64,000 nucleotides of DNA from Comamonas testosteroni ATCC 11996 (GCF_000241525.1 NZ_AHIL01000029.1:351924-415923), one strand, 5' to 3'; positions 45,977-55,927 are shown, counted from the first letter of the stretch. Notes: generated by a model not told the origin, from the sequence alone. Made by a program: numbers and translations.

Positions 45977-47284
45977 TCAATGACTGCGACCATGAAACAG
46001 CTTGTGGTGCAGCCTGCGCAGCGACCACCAGACGCCCAGTGCCACGACCGGAATGGCCACGGCCGCCGTCGACTCGGGCGACCAGGGCCAGCCCAGCTTT
46101 TGCCCGCCCTTGGCCAGATAGCTGATCAAGCCGGTGATGTAGTAGGTGATGGCCGCCACCGACAGACCCTCCACCGTGGACTGCAGCTTGAGCTGGGTGC
46201 CCTGGCGGTCGTTCATCGTGCCCAGCAGTTGCTGGCTGCTTTGCTGCTGCTCGATCTCGACGCGCGTGCGCAGCAGGCTGCTGACACGGGAGACCCGCTC
46301 GGACAGCGCATTCTGACGGCGTGTCGCCCATTCGCAGGTGGCACGCGCAGGCGTGAGTCGCCGGTCCATGAATTCACGGATGGTCTGGATGCCGTCCACC
46401 CGCGTCTCCTGAATTTCCTGAATGCGCCTGTCCACCAGCTCGAAATAGGCGGAGCTGGCCGAGAAGCGCGAATGCGTGGCCGCATATTCGCTCTCCACCT
46501 GGCCGGCCAGCCGGGTCAGGCGGTCCAGCAGCGCCGGTTCGGTGTCGCGGTCGGCCGCGCGAATGGCATTGGCCAGCTCGGCCAGTTCACGCTCGGCCGT
46601 AGCCAGCACGGCTGCTGCCTTGCGTGCGGCGGGCAGGCCCAGCAGCGCCGCCATGCGATAGGTCTCGATCTCCAGCACGCGCTGCACCAGACGACCCAGG
46701 CGGCGCGGAGACAGGTCGGCGCCCGCCAGCAGCAGCATGCGCGAGAAACCATCGGGGTGAATCGCAAAGTCGGTATAGATGGCCCCCGCACCGCCGGAGA
46801 CGCGCGAGCCGACCAAAGTATCGGCTTGCAGCATGTGGCGCATCAGATATTGCGGGTCCACATCCTGCTCGTTCAGCGCCCACAGATGCAGACTGCTCAG
46901 GCACTGCCCCGGCAGGGCGGCCAGCCAGTCGCGCGGAACGGCGTCGATGGCTGTCTCTGGCTCGCGTACATCAGCCACGCCGGCCTGCGCCATGGGTGTG
47001 GTGAAGGTCCAGGCCACGAACTCGGTGTGCTGCTCCCAACGCAGACGAAATGCACCCAGGTCGATCAGCACATGGGTGGTTGCCGCATCGGGCAAAGGGC
47101 GATGGTGGTTGCGCAGCAGGGCTGCCACATGCTCGCGGCTGGCTTCACGCTGGGCCGCATCGGTGAGCATCACGATATGGGTGATGGCCAGAGGGGCCTG
47201 CATGATTTCCGCAGGACGGGCATGAATTTCGTTGTGCAGCAAGACCCGCTGAGGGTGCTGCGCGGGCAATAAAGACAAGGCCAT
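45977..47284 (-). CDS. DUF3422 family membrane protein
   Basis: 435 aa from the ATG at 47284 (MALSLLPAQHPQRVLLHNEIHARP). The phrase LHNEIHARP and the later FAIHPDGFSRMLL are characteristic of DUF3422. The central part is helical, with a likely coiled coil around the RRQNALSERVSRVSSLLRTRVEIEQQQ region. Two hydrophobic segments near the C-terminus (AAITYYITGLISYLA, VAIPVVALGVWWSL) anchor it in the membrane, leaving a large cytoplasmic domain. Function unknown. Confidence 0.9.
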   Translation of the reverse strand: MALSLLPAQHPQRVLLHNEIHARPAEIMQAPLAITHIVMLTDAAQREASREHVAALLRNHHRPLPDAATTHVLIDLGAFRLRWEQHTEFVAWTFTTPMAQAGVADVREPETAIDAVPRDWLAALPGQCLSSLHLWALNEQDVDPQYLMRHMLQADTLVGSRVSGGAGAIYTDFAIHPDGFSRMLLLAGADLSPRRLGRLVQRVLEIETYRMAALLGLPAARKAAAVLATAERELAELANAIRAADRDTEPALLDRLTRLAGQVESEYAATHSRFSASSAYFELVDRRIQEIQETRVDGIQTIREFMDRRLTPARATCEWATRRQNALSERVSRVSSLLRTRVEIEQQQSSQQLLGTMNDRQGTQLKLQSTVEGLSVAAITYYITGLISYLAKGGQKLGWPWSPESTAAVAIPVVALGVWWSLRRLHHKLFHGRSH

Positions 47285-47358
47285 GCAATCTTTCGAATAA
47301 CTGCAGCTATTTTGCCGCCCTAATCCATAGTCCCCGAAACAAAGGTCCTCATATAAAA

Positions 47359-47383
47359 AAAGCGGCCCCATAAGGGCCGCTTT
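47359..47383 (-). terminator. Terminator of the tctB-tctA transcript
   Basis: A stem AAAGCGGCCC/GGGCCGCTTT with loop CATAA. On the minus strand it is followed by a T-run, 28 bases after the tctA stop codon. Confidence 0.9.
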
Positions 47384-47410
47384 AACGATGATCAGCGATC
47401 AGGTTGACGA

Positions 47411-48922
47411 TCAGTCTTCCACGAAAGCTTCTTCACGCTTGTTCTTCACTGCAGGCATCAGCACGATCACCAGCAGCACCACGGCGGCAGCCAGCAGGCA
47501 GGCGGAGATGGGACGCGTCACGAAGACCGACCAGTCACCACGCGACAGCAGCAGGGCACGGCGCAGGTTTTCTTCCATCATCGGGCCCAGAATGAAGCCC
47601 AGCAGCAAAGGAGCAGGCTCGGTACCCAGCTTGTGGAACACATAGCCGATGAAACCGAAGATACCGACCATCCACACGTCCCATGCGTTGTTGTTGGTAC
47701 CGTACACGCCGATCGCGCAGAACAGCACGATGGACGGGAACAGCCAGCGGTAAGGCACGGTCAGCAGCTTGATCCAGACGCCGATCAGCGGCAGGTTCAA
47801 GATGATCAGCATCAGGTTACCAATCCACATGGAGGCGATCAGACCCCAGAACAGTTCGGGGTTGCTGGTCATCACCTGAGGACCGGGCTGGATGTTGTGG
47901 ATCGTCATGGCACCCACCATCAGCGCCATCACGGCGTTGGGAGGAATACCCAGGGTCAGCAGAGGAATGAACGATGTCTGCGAACCGGCGTTGTTGGCCG
48001 ACTCGGGAGCGCACACGCCACGGATATTGCCTTGACCGAAAGGAACTTCGCCGGGCTTCAGCTTGGTCTTCTTTTCGATGGTGTAGGCAGCGAAGGCCGA
48101 CAGCATGGCGCCGCCACCGGGCAAGATACCCAGGGCCGAACCCAGGGCCGTGCCGCGCAGCATGGCAGGAATCATGCGCTTGAAGTCTTCGCCTGTGGGC
48201 ATCAGACCGGTCACCTTGGCGGCGAACACTTCGCGCTCGTCTTCAGGCTTGGACAGGTTGGCAATGATTTCGCCATAGCCGAACACACCCATGGCGATCA
48301 CGACGAAGTCGATGCCGTCGGTCAGTTCAGGAATGTCGAAGCTGTAACGGGCCACGCCGGAGTTCACGTCGGTACCGACCATGCCCAGCAGCAGACCCAG
48401 CACGATCATGGCGATCGCCTTGAGCAGCGAGCCGGAAGCCAGCACCACGGCACCGATCAGACCCAGGGTCATCAGCGAGAAGTACTCGGCGGGGCCGAAC
48501 TTGAAAGCGACTTCGGTCAGAGGAGGAGCGAAGGCAGCCAGGATGACGGTACCCACGCAACCAGCGAAGAAGGAGCCGATACCGGCCGCAGCCAACGCGG
48601 GGCCTGCTCGACCTTTTCGCGCCATCTGGTAGCCGTCGATCACCGTCACCACAGACGAGGATTCACCTGGCAGGTTCACCAAAATGGCAGTAGTGGAGCC
48701 GCCGTACTGGGCACCGTAGTAAATACCAGCCAGCATGATCAGCGCTGCCACGGGAGGCAGTGCGTAAGTGGCGGGCAGCAACATGGCGATGGTCGCCACA
48801 GGGCCGATACCTGGCAGCACACCGATCAGCGTACCGAGCAGACAGCCCACAAAGCAGTAGATCAGGTTCTGGAACGTGAAAGCCACGCCAAAACCCGTCG
48901 ACAAGTTCTGAATCAGATCCAT
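47411..48922 (-). CDS. tctA: Tripartite tricarboxylate transporter, large permease TctA
   Basis: 503 aa with about twelve membrane helices. The TctA hallmarks are GVLPGIGPVATIAMLLP near residue 40, YYGAQYGGSTTAILVNLPGESSS, and the second repeat GILPGGGAMLSAFAAYTIEKK. It forms the pore that takes up tri- or dicarboxylates or related anions delivered by a periplasmic Bug/TctC receptor, driven by an ion gradient. It follows tctB by 15 bases with AGGAGC before the ATG. No receptor gene is adjacent; a Bug-type receptor is encoded at 58.6 kb. Confidence 0.95.
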   Translation of the reverse strand: MDLIQNLSTGFGVAFTFQNLIYCFVGCLLGTLIGVLPGIGPVATIAMLLPATYALPPVAALIMLAGIYYGAQYGGSTTAILVNLPGESSSVVTVIDGYQMARKGRAGPALAAAGIGSFFAGCVGTVILAAFAPPLTEVAFKFGPAEYFSLMTLGLIGAVVLASGSLLKAIAMIVLGLLLGMVGTDVNSGVARYSFDIPELTDGIDFVVIAMGVFGYGEIIANLSKPEDEREVFAAKVTGLMPTGEDFKRMIPAMLRGTALGSALGILPGGGAMLSAFAAYTIEKKTKLKPGEVPFGQGNIRGVCAPESANNAGSQTSFIPLLTLGIPPNAVMALMVGAMTIHNIQPGPQVMTSNPELFWGLIASMWIGNLMLIILNLPLIGVWIKLLTVPYRWLFPSIVLFCAIGVYGTNNNAWDVWMVGIFGFIGYVFHKLGTEPAPLLLGFILGPMMEENLRRALLLSRGDWSVFVTRPISACLLAAAVVLLVIVLMPAVKNKREEAFVED

Positions 48923-48937
48923 GGACGATGCTCCTGA

Positions 48938-49426
48938 TTAGCCAGCGATGAAGCTAGGCCACACGGGGAACTGCAGATTCAGCGCCCACACGAAAGCGAA
49001 ATAGCTACCGACCGCCAAAATGGTGGACAGGATGGCTGTTTCCTTGAAGTTGAAGGTCTGACCGGCCATGCTGGCAATGAAGACCAGAGCGTAGATCGCA
49101 ATGATCAGGCCGAACTGGGGGATGCCCAGAGCCGGCACGCCCACCAACAGAATGCCGAAGGCAAAGTTGGCAGCCAGCACGAAGAACACCGGCTTCCAGG
49201 CCCACTTACCGATCTTGTCACCACCTTCGGGCCCCTTGGTCAGGCCGCCGACGCAGATGGCTGCACCCAGGATGGCCATGAGCACACCCAGAATCAGAGG
49301 GAAGTAACCTGGACCCATGCGGGCACCGGTGCCAATGGTGTAGTTGGATGCGCCGATCGCAAATGCGAGACCGACGACCAAGAACATCAGACCGGAGAAA
49401 AAGTCTTTTTGGCTCTTGATTTTCAC
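48938..49426 (-). CDS. tctB: Tripartite tricarboxylate transporter, small permease TctB
   Basis: 162 aa from a GTG at 49426 behind AAGGAG; an ATG eight codons earlier would place that element inside the gene and is rejected. Four membrane helices, with ASNYTIGTGARMGPGYFPLILG, the typical TctB segment. It is the small membrane subunit partnering TctA. It is the first gene of the pair. The upstream gap (49427-49617) holds the promoter and a 5-bp inverted repeat GGCAT/ATGCC at 49509-49524. Confidence 0.92.
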   Translation of the reverse strand: MKIKSQKDFFSGLMFLVVGLAFAIGASNYTIGTGARMGPGYFPLILGVLMAILGAAICVGGLTKGPEGGDKIGKWAWKPVFFVLAANFAFGILLVGVPALGIPQFGLIIAIYALVFIASMAGQTFNFKETAILSTILAVGSYFAFVWALNLQFPVWPSFIAG

Positions 49427-49617
49427 AAAACGTCTCCTTACGGAAATCACGACTTGGCGATTCTCGTTTCATAGATATGCCAAATTGATGTGGATTCCAC
49501 CTACAAAGGGCATACCCTAATGCCGACGTTTTGTACACATTTACCGCATTCAATCCAGACCAGTACCGCCCTTTTTCTACTACGCAAAAAAAGAAGCAAG
49601 CACTTGCACCTTTACTT

Positions 49618-51420
49618 TCAGATTTCGCTCATCAGCGGCGTGCAGGCCAGCACTTCAGGCAAGGTGGTCACACCTTCTGCCACCCGCAAAGCCCCTGCCA
49701 GACGCAGAGGACGCATGCCGTCCTGCACTGCCTGACGGCGCAGAACGTCCATGGATGGAGCATCGTGAATCTGCTTCTTGAGGGCCTCGGTCACCATCAG
49801 CAGCTCGTACAGACCCATGCGGCCGCGGTAGCCTGTCATGCGGCAGTCCTCACAACCCATGGGTTTGTAGGGCTGGTAACTGCCGGTCAGCTTCCAGGGC
49901 CTGACCGACTCGGCCAGATCCTCGGGCTTTGCGTCTTCATCGCGCACCTTGCAGCTTGAGCACAGCGTACGCACCAGACGCTGGGCCAGCACACCCAGCA
50001 ATGTGGCGTTGATCAGATACGAAGGCACGCCCAGCTCCATCAGGCGGCTGACGGCGCTGGGAGCATCGTTGGTATGCAGCGTGGAGAAAACCAGATGGCC
50101 GGTCAGTGCAGCCTGCACAGCCATCTCGGCAGTGGCCAGATCACGGATTTCGCCCACCATGATGATGTCCGGGTCCTGACGCATCAGCGCGCGCAGGCCT
50201 TCGGTGAAGCCGAAGTCGAGCTGGGGCTGAACCTGGGTCTGATTGAAGCTGGGCTCGATCATTTCGATGGGGTCTTCCACCGTGCTGACATTGACCTCCT
50301 CGGTCGCCACACGCTTGAGCGTGGAGTACAGCGTGGTGGTCTTGCCCGAGCCCGTGGGGCCGGTGACCAGGATGATGCCGTGCGGACGCTTGACCAGGTC
50401 TTCCCAACGCTGGGCGTCATGGGCACTGAATCCCAGCGCATCCAGGTTCTTGACCGTGTTCTCCGGATCGAAGATGCGCATCACCATCTTCTCTCCAAAC
50501 GCCGTGGGCAAGGTGGACAAACGCATTTCCACCTCCTCGCCGCGCGGGTTGCGCGTCTTGATGCGACCGTCCAGCGGGCGGCGCTTTTCCACCACATCCA
50601 TGCGCCCCAGCAGCTTGACGCGCGCCACCATGGCGTTCAGCACGCCCATGGGCATCTGGTAGACCGGATGCAGAACGCCATCGATGCGAAAGCGGATAAC
50701 GCCCTGCTCGCGCCTGGGCTCCAGATGGATGTCGCTGGCGCGCTGGTCGAAGGCATACTGCCACAGCCAGTCCACCACGCGCACCACGCCCTGGTCGTTG
50801 GCGTCGAGTTGCTTGTTGCTCTTGCCCAGCTCCACCAACTGCTCGAAGCTCGCGCCGCCGCTCGCCCCGCCTGCCTTCTCGGCCGCACGCACGGACTTGG
50901 CCAGAGCAAAGAACTCGGCCGTATAGCGCTTGATGTCCTGCGGATTGGCCACCACGCAGCGCACGCTGCGCTGCGACTGCCGCTCGACCTCGCTGACCCA
51001 GTCCGTGATGAAGGGCTCGGCCGTGGCGATCACCACCTCCTTGGCCGTCACCTGCACGGGCAGCACCTTATGGCGCTCGGCATAGCTGGCGCTCATGACA
51101 TCGCCAACGCGGCCCACATCCACGCGCAGCGGGTCGATGCGCAGATAGGCCAGGCCGCTGCGCTGGGCCAGGTACTGGGTCAGGGTTTCCAGATCCAGCG
51201 GCTGGCGCGTGCGCGCGCCGACGACGCCCACATTGGCCAGGCGCACCAGCGGCGGCTGCGCGCTTTCTGCGGCCGAGCAGCGCGCGACCGTGCGCTCGGC
51301 CTCCTGCGCCGTGATCACAGCGTCTTCCTGCAGCCACTGCACCAGCTTGCGCCAGTCCAGCGGACCCTGGTATTGAGCAGGCTTGATGGACTGGGGCAGA
51401 AGGGATTCAGTCAATGACAT
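49618..51420 (-). CDS. GspE/PilB-family secretion or pilus ATPase
   Basis: 600 aa from the ATG at 51420 (MSLTESLLPQS). The N-terminal MshEN-like domain is followed by the ATPase core: Walker A GPTGSGKTTTL, the Asp box STVEDPIE, Walker B IIMVGEIRD and the His box LVFSTLHTNDA. The zinc-type Cys pairs CSSC and CEDC are present, as in GspE and PilB. It should energise a type II secretion or type IV pilus machine, but no gspF/pilC, pilin or secretin gene lies nearby. It is therefore a stand-alone copy whose partner system is encoded elsewhere. Confidence 0.92.
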   Translation of the reverse strand: MSLTESLLPQSIKPAQYQGPLDWRKLVQWLQEDAVITAQEAERTVARCSAAESAQPPLVRLANVGVVGARTRQPLDLETLTQYLAQRSGLAYLRIDPLRVDVGRVGDVMSASYAERHKVLPVQVTAKEVVIATAEPFITDWVSEVERQSQRSVRCVVANPQDIKRYTAEFFALAKSVRAAEKAGGASGGASFEQLVELGKSNKQLDANDQGVVRVVDWLWQYAFDQRASDIHLEPRREQGVIRFRIDGVLHPVYQMPMGVLNAMVARVKLLGRMDVVEKRRPLDGRIKTRNPRGEEVEMRLSTLPTAFGEKMVMRIFDPENTVKNLDALGFSAHDAQRWEDLVKRPHGIILVTGPTGSGKTTTLYSTLKRVATEEVNVSTVEDPIEMIEPSFNQTQVQPQLDFGFTEGLRALMRQDPDIIMVGEIRDLATAEMAVQAALTGHLVFSTLHTNDAPSAVSRLMELGVPSYLINATLLGVLAQRLVRTLCSSCKVRDEDAKPEDLAESVRPWKLTGSYQPYKPMGCEDCRMTGYRGRMGLYELLMVTEALKKQIHDAPSMDVLRRQAVQDGMRPLRLAGALRVAEGVTTLPEVLACTPLMSEI

Positions 51421-51534
51421 GGGCGGCAATGGCAACAAAACTGCCTTGACTGTACCGCCATCGGCCCATGCACCCGATCAGGACGGTGCATAAGAGACCG
51501 GTGAGGGCCTTTTATCCCCTTTGTCTGATGCAGC

Positions 51535-51903
51535 TCAGGCGTATTCGTCCAGCAGACCGCCCAGCCCGCCCTGACCCGGATTGCTGCGACTTCTGCTCTG
51601 CACCGCTTCCTCCTGCTTTGGCTGGACGGCTTCGGTGCCACGCTGAGCAGCCTGCTGGGCTTGCTGCGCCTGCTGATTCTGCAAGGCCTCGATCTGTGCC
51701 TGCAGCATCTGGATCTTGGTCTGCAGCAACTGCGCCCGCTGCTCCTTGGTCTTGGCATCAGCGTCGCTGTTGGCAACTTCTTTGAGTTCGTTGGTGGCAT
51801 CCTTGATCTGCCTTTGCAGCTGCTGGATACGCGATGCCGCGCCGGCCCCCGAAGAGGCTGAGCCGGCAGAACTGGAGGAGATGGCACTGATCGTCATGAC
51901 CAT
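51535..51903 (-). CDS. FlxA-like coiled-coil protein
   Basis: 122 aa; a second ATG two codons later is equally possible. A Ser/Ala-rich N-terminus is followed by a long amphipathic helix (RIQQLQRQIKDATNELKEV, then QLLQTKIQMLQAQIEALQNQQAQQ) that predicts a coiled coil. A Gln-rich stretch and a Gly-rich end (GLGGLLDEYA) follow. This layout matches FlxA-like proteins, a poorly known group first linked to flagellar regulons. No flagellar genes are nearby. Function unknown. Confidence 0.75.
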   Translation of the reverse strand: MVMTISAISSSSAGSASSGAGAASRIQQLQRQIKDATNELKEVANSDADAKTKEQRAQLLQTKIQMLQAQIEALQNQQAQQAQQAAQRGTEAVQPKQEEAVQSRSRSNPGQGGLGGLLDEYA

Positions 51904-51964
51904 ATCATCGGCAGAAAACCGCCGCCCTTAAGGCCGACACCATCAATTTACTCAGGCTTTGCAA

Positions 51965-52828
51965 TCATTCGGCTGTACCCCGGCCGATTCGGACAACCTT
52001 GGCTTTAGCCGTCTTGCTGCCGGCCTCGGCATCACGGGCCGGCACGAACACCTTGGCCCAACGCGTGGTGTTCAGGTCCCAGCGGGCCTGCACCTGGTCA
52101 CAGGCCAGATCCAGCTCAGCGCCCTGCAGAACACGTGGTGTGCGCTGTGCCAGCACCACGGTATTGCCTTCGCGTGTGGGGCGGAAGGCCCAGAGCGCGT
52201 CCTCGCCAAAGGCCTGGGCCATCTGGTCCAGGCTTTTGTCAAAGCTTGAGGAGCGGCCAAAGAGGTTGACGGTCATGATGCCGTCCTCGGTCAGAAGATT
52301 GCGGCAATCGGCATAGAACTCTGCGCTGTCGAGAACGGGAGCAGCCGCCTCATGGTCATAGAGGTCGACTGCCAGTGCGTCAACCGTGCCCTGCCATTCG
52401 GTCTTTTTGATCTCCTGGGCTGCATCGGCCAGCACCACCTGCAGCGTGCTGCTGTCGGGAGGCAGCTTGAACCAGCTTCGGCACACGGCCAGCACCTGAG
52501 GGTTGAGCTCGACGGCCGTGGTCTTCATGCGCAGCTTCTTGTGGCAGAACTTGGTGATGGCGGCAGCCCCCAGACCCAGTTGCATGGCGTGCATCCGGGG
52601 TACTTCGGCAGGCTCGGCAAACAGCAGCCAGCCCATCATGCGCTGCACATACTCCAGGTCGATATCAAAAGGGTCGCGAATGCGCATGGAGCCCTGCACC
52701 CAGGGCGTACCCAGATGCAGATAGCGGATATCGCCATCGTCGGAGACGCTGACTTCGGGCAGCTCCTGCACGCTGGTCACATTCTTGTCTTGCGCGGATT
52801 TGGCACCGCCACGGGTTTTACGGATCAC
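51965..52828 (-). CDS. Spermidine-synthase-like methyltransferase-fold protein
   Basis: 287 aa. The Rossmann core has MQLGLGAAAITKFCHKKL, then TAVELNPQVLAVCRSWF, and an Asp-containing VDALAVDLYDHEA at the position of the aminopropyltransferase catalytic loop. The basic N-terminus (MIRKTRGGAK) and long C-terminal tail are atypical for SpeE. Proteins of this type are annotated as spermidine synthase family, but many may not make polyamines. The glycosylase gene lies 15 bases upstream on the same strand. Confidence 0.8.
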   Translation of the reverse strand: MIRKTRGGAKSAQDKNVTSVQELPEVSVSDDGDIRYLHLGTPWVQGSMRIRDPFDIDLEYVQRMMGWLLFAEPAEVPRMHAMQLGLGAAAITKFCHKKLRMKTTAVELNPQVLAVCRSWFKLPPDSSTLQVVLADAAQEIKKTEWQGTVDALAVDLYDHEAAAPVLDSAEFYADCRNLLTEDGIMTVNLFGRSSSFDKSLDQMAQAFGEDALWAFRPTREGNTVVLAQRTPRVLQGAELDLACDQVQARWDLNTTRWAKVFVPARDAEAGSKTAKAKVVRIGRGTAE

Positions 52829-52843
52829 GTTTCACACCAATCT

Positions 52844-53380
52844 TCAAAGCAGGCCATTGGCCGCTAGCGCATGGTGCCAGGCCTGCAGTTTTTTATCGAA
52901 AGACCAGCTGGCATTGGCCGGGCTGGTCGATGGCAGCTTGAGCGCCGTCAGCCCCAACGCCTCGGTTTGGCGGGCATGCTTGTAGCTCTCGCCGCCGTTG
53001 TGCAATGCCAGCTGCAGATCAGGACAGCGCTGGCGCAGCCCGGCAAAGTCGTTGACCTGGGCGCAGCGAATGGCGCTGTCCAGACTGCCCTCGCGCTCGC
53101 AGCTTGCATACACATCCCACAGGCCCAGGCCACGCTCCAGCAACCACTCACAGCGGCCCGCGTAGTCGGCGCGCGGCGGCTGCGGATGCCGGGGCCACAA
53201 GGCCTGCAGCAAAGGCCAGAACTGGTTTTGCGGATGGGCATAGTACTGCGCCAGCTGCAGCGATTTCAGGCCCGGGAAACTGCCCAGCACCAGTGCCCGC
53301 GTGCGCGCATCGGCCACCGCCGCCAGCCCCTGCCAGCGCGGGCCTGTCTCTGTCACGGTGGCAGAAGAATCCTCGGTCAT
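52844..53380 (-). CDS. DNA-deoxyinosine (hypoxanthine) glycosylase, UDG superfamily family 6 type
   Basis: 178 aa. The signature LGSFPGLKSLQLAQYYAHPQNQFW (read in parts; Asn52 in NQFW) and the late LPSTSPANASWSFDKK loop fit the HDG/family 6 branch of uracil-DNA glycosylases. That branch removes hypoxanthine from deaminated adenine rather than uracil. It starts base-excision repair in the cytoplasm. It is transcribed with the spermidine-synthase-like gene, with 15 bases between. Confidence 0.9.
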   Translation of the reverse strand: MTEDSSATVTETGPRWQGLAAVADARTRALVLGSFPGLKSLQLAQYYAHPQNQFWPLLQALWPRHPQPPRADYAGRCEWLLERGLGLWDVYASCEREGSLDSAIRCAQVNDFAGLRQRCPDLQLALHNGGESYKHARQTEALGLTALKLPSTSPANASWSFDKKLQAWHHALAANGLL

Positions 53381-53480
53381 GCCCTATTGTCGCCCAGCCA
53401 TGCTTGGCATGGCCCTTGGGCTGATATTCGAAAAAATGAGCAACCGCCACTTGCCCTTCAACGGCCAGCTGCTGTTTTGC

Positions 53481-54302
53481 CTACAAGAATGCCGGCAGGC
53501 CTGAAAGCGCTGCGCGTGCATTGGCCGTGCTGGCCTGCGCCAGCTGCTCAATGCCCATGCCGCGCAGCCGCGCAATCTCCGCGGCAATGCGCGGCAGCTC
53601 GGCGGAGCTGTTGCGCCCCTGAGGCTGGCCGGCCGCGCGCTGCTCGGCCGTGGAGTAGAGCCAGTGCGGCGGAATATCGGGAGCATCGGTTTCCAGCACC
53701 AGCGCCTCCAGCGGCAGGCAGGCCGCCAGCTCGCGCAGCTTGAGCGCGCGCTCATAGGTGATGGCGCCGCCAAAGCCCAGCTTGAAGCCCAGATCGATAA
53801 AGGCCTGCGCCTGCTGGGCGCTGCCGTTGAAAGCATGAGCTATGCCACCCGCAACCCGGTGCTGGCGCAAGGTCTTGAGCAGACGATCGCTGCTCTTGCG
53901 CACATGCAGGATGACGGGTAGCTCGAACTCGCGTGCCAGCCGGATCTGCTGCTCGTAAAACCAGATCTGGCGCTGCTCGTCGAGTCCGGGGACAAAGAAG
54001 TCGAGTCCTATCTCGCCCACCGCCACCAGATGCGGGTCGCTGCGCTGCTGGCTCAGCAACTCGCGCAGGGCCGCGATATCGGAATCCTGCGCGCCGGGCG
54101 TGTAGAGCGGATGAATGCCCAGCGCATAGCTGTCGCCATGGCGATGGGCAAGCGCAATCACGTCCTGCCAGTGGCTGCGCTGCACGGCAGGAATAACCAG
54201 ATGCGTAACGCCTGCAGCCTGCGCAGCAGCGCGCACGGCATCTCTGTCAGGTGCGAACTCGGGCGCATCCAGATGGCAATGGGTATCTATCCAGGTTGGC
54301 AT
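53481..54302 (-). CDS. TatD-family metal-dependent deoxyribonuclease
   Basis: 273 aa from the ATG at 54302 (MPTWIDTHCHLDAPEF). It is a TIM-barrel amidohydrolase with HCH in strand 1, the Glu in AVGEIGLDFF, the His in VILHVRKS and in GIAHAFNG, and the Asp in VLETDAPDIPP. TatD nucleases degrade DNA 3' ends and take part in repair of oxidised DNA and in DNA breakdown. It is encoded next to a DNA glycosylase gene on the same strand. Confidence 0.92.
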   Translation of the reverse strand: MPTWIDTHCHLDAPEFAPDRDAVRAAAQAAGVTHLVIPAVQRSHWQDVIALAHRHGDSYALGIHPLYTPGAQDSDIAALRELLSQQRSDPHLVAVGEIGLDFFVPGLDEQRQIWFYEQQIRLAREFELPVILHVRKSSDRLLKTLRQHRVAGGIAHAFNGSAQQAQAFIDLGFKLGFGGAITYERALKLRELAACLPLEALVLETDAPDIPPHWLYSTAEQRAAGQPQGRNSSAELPRIAAEIARLRGMGIEQLAQASTANARAALSGLPAFL

Positions 54303-54471
54303 CCACACATCATGCATCGGCTGGGCAGCTTGCGCAGTCCGGACTCGGCCAATGACACGTCAAGTGACTACAGACAGTTTCCAGTCTTGTCCTACGATTC
54401 ACACATTGAAACAAATAAAACATTAAGCAACTTTACCCACTGCCCTGCGCTATCGGCCAAAGGAGCAAGTT

Positions 54472-55896
54472 ATGACGGGACTTCTGCAAAGCAAGCTCTG
54501 GCAACGCCTGAGCCAAAGTCATCAGCGCGCCGATATGCAGGGCAAACTGGCCGCGCTGGATCAGGTGCAGGCCGTGATCGAGTTTGATCTGCAAGGTCAC
54601 GTGCTGACGGCCAATGACAACTTTCTGCGCACCATGGGCTATAGCGCCGAGGAGATCATCGGCCAGCATCACCGCATGTTTGTAGACGAGGAGACCCGAG
54701 CCTCTGCCGAGTACTCCCAGTTCTGGCAGCGCCTGGCAGCAGGCCTGCATGACAGCGGACGCTACCGCCGCATCAACAGCCAGGGCGAGGATGTGTGGCT
54801 GCAGGCCAGCTACAACCCGATCTTCGACAGCCAGGGCCAGCCGCGCAAAGTCATCAAGTACGCAACCGACATCACCGAGCAGCAGCAGCATGAAGACGAT
54901 GCCCGCGGCCAGCTCAAAGCCATTGCCAAAGTGCAGGCCATCATCGAGTTCGATCTGAACGGCAACATCCTCACAGCCAACGATCTGTTCCTGCAGACCA
55001 TGGGCTACTCCCTCGCCGAAGTCGTGGGCAGACACCACAGCATGTTCGTCCAGCCGCACGAGCGCCAATCCCCGGCCTATCAGCATTTCTGGCACAAGCT
55101 GGCCCTGGGCCATCACGATGCCGGCCAGTATCTGCGCATAGGCAAAGCCGGCCGCCAGGTCTGGATCGAAGCCAGCTACAACCCCATACTCGACGCCGAA
55201 GGCCGACCCTTCAAGGTCGTCAAGTTCGCCACCAACATCACACGCCGCGTGACCGCAGCGCAAACCCTGCGCGCCACGGTGGAAGGCCTGACCGAAAGCG
55301 CCAACCATGCTCGCCAGGCCAACGAGCTGGCCCAGGAAGCCTGCAGCGTGGCCGAGGCCGGCGGCCGCACCGTACAGGATGTGGTGAGCACCATGGAATC
55401 GATCAGCGCCAGCTCGCGCAAGATCAGCGACATCATCGGCATGATGGACTCCATCGCCTTCCAGACCAATCTGCTGGCGCTCAACGCTGCAGTGGAAGCG
55501 GCCCGCGCCGGCGACCAGGGACGCGGCTTTGCCGTGGTGGCCAATGAGGTGCGCCAACTGGCCCAGCACAGCGCCGAAGCCGCCAAGGAGATCAAGCAGC
55601 TGATCCAGACCTCAGTCACCCAGGTCACCCAGGGGGTGAGCCAGGTGCGCGAAGCCGGCACCACCATGGCCGAGATCGTGAACTCCTCGCGCCAGGTCAC
55701 ACAGATCATGGGCGAGGTGGTGCAGACCTCGCTGGCCCAGTCCGCCAGGCTGCGCGAGGTCACCGACGATCTGACGGCGCAGGATGTTTCGGCCAACCAT
55801 GGCTCGGTCAAGCCGCGCCCTGCCGTGCCGCTGCAGGCTTCGGCCCGAGAGCAGGCCACGATCGCCATCCGGAACGCGGCGGTCGGCGCTTATTGA
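54472..55896 (+). CDS. Soluble chemotaxis transducer with two PAS domains (BdlA-like layout)
   Basis: 474 aa without membrane helices. PAS 1 covers about 30-140 and PAS 2 about 150-265, two similar copies each with a VIEFDL...TAND start and a SYNPI(F/L)D segment. The MCP signalling domain follows, with the hairpin tip [39 protein letters not shown]. BdlA of Pseudomonas has this same architecture and controls biofilm dispersion through PAS-sensed redox or c-di-GMP signals; an equivalent role here is inferred. The C-terminus after the hairpin is short and lacks a WxxF tail. AAAGGAGC precedes the ATG. Confidence 0.92.
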   Translation: MTGLLQSKLWQRLSQSHQRADMQGKLAALDQVQAVIEFDLQGHVLTANDNFLRTMGYSAEEIIGQHHRMFVDEETRASAEYSQFWQRLAAGLHDSGRYRRINSQGEDVWLQASYNPIFDSQGQPRKVIKYATDITEQQQHEDDARGQLKAIAKVQAIIEFDLNGNILTANDLFLQTMGYSLAEVVGRHHSMFVQPHERQSPAYQHFWHKLALGHHDAGQYLRIGKAGRQVWIEASYNPILDAEGRPFKVVKFATNITRRVTAAQTLRATVEGLTESANHARQANELAQEACSVAEAGGRTVQDVVSTMESISASSRKISDIIGMMDSIAFQTNLLALNAAVEAARAGDQGRGFAVVANEVRQLAQHSAEAAKEIKQLIQTSVTQVTQGVSQVREAGTTMAEIVNSSRQVTQIMGEVVQTSLAQSARLREVTDDLTAQDVSANHGSVKPRPAVPLQASAREQATIAIRNAAVGAY

Positions 55897-55927
55897 AAAG
55901 GGAAAAGCGCCCCAGGCACTTCATGAA

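Noticed and set aside
51965..52828. Calling the spermidine-synthase-like gene speE
   Set aside because: The basic N-terminus and altered core differ from true SpeE, and no speD or polyamine gene is nearby.
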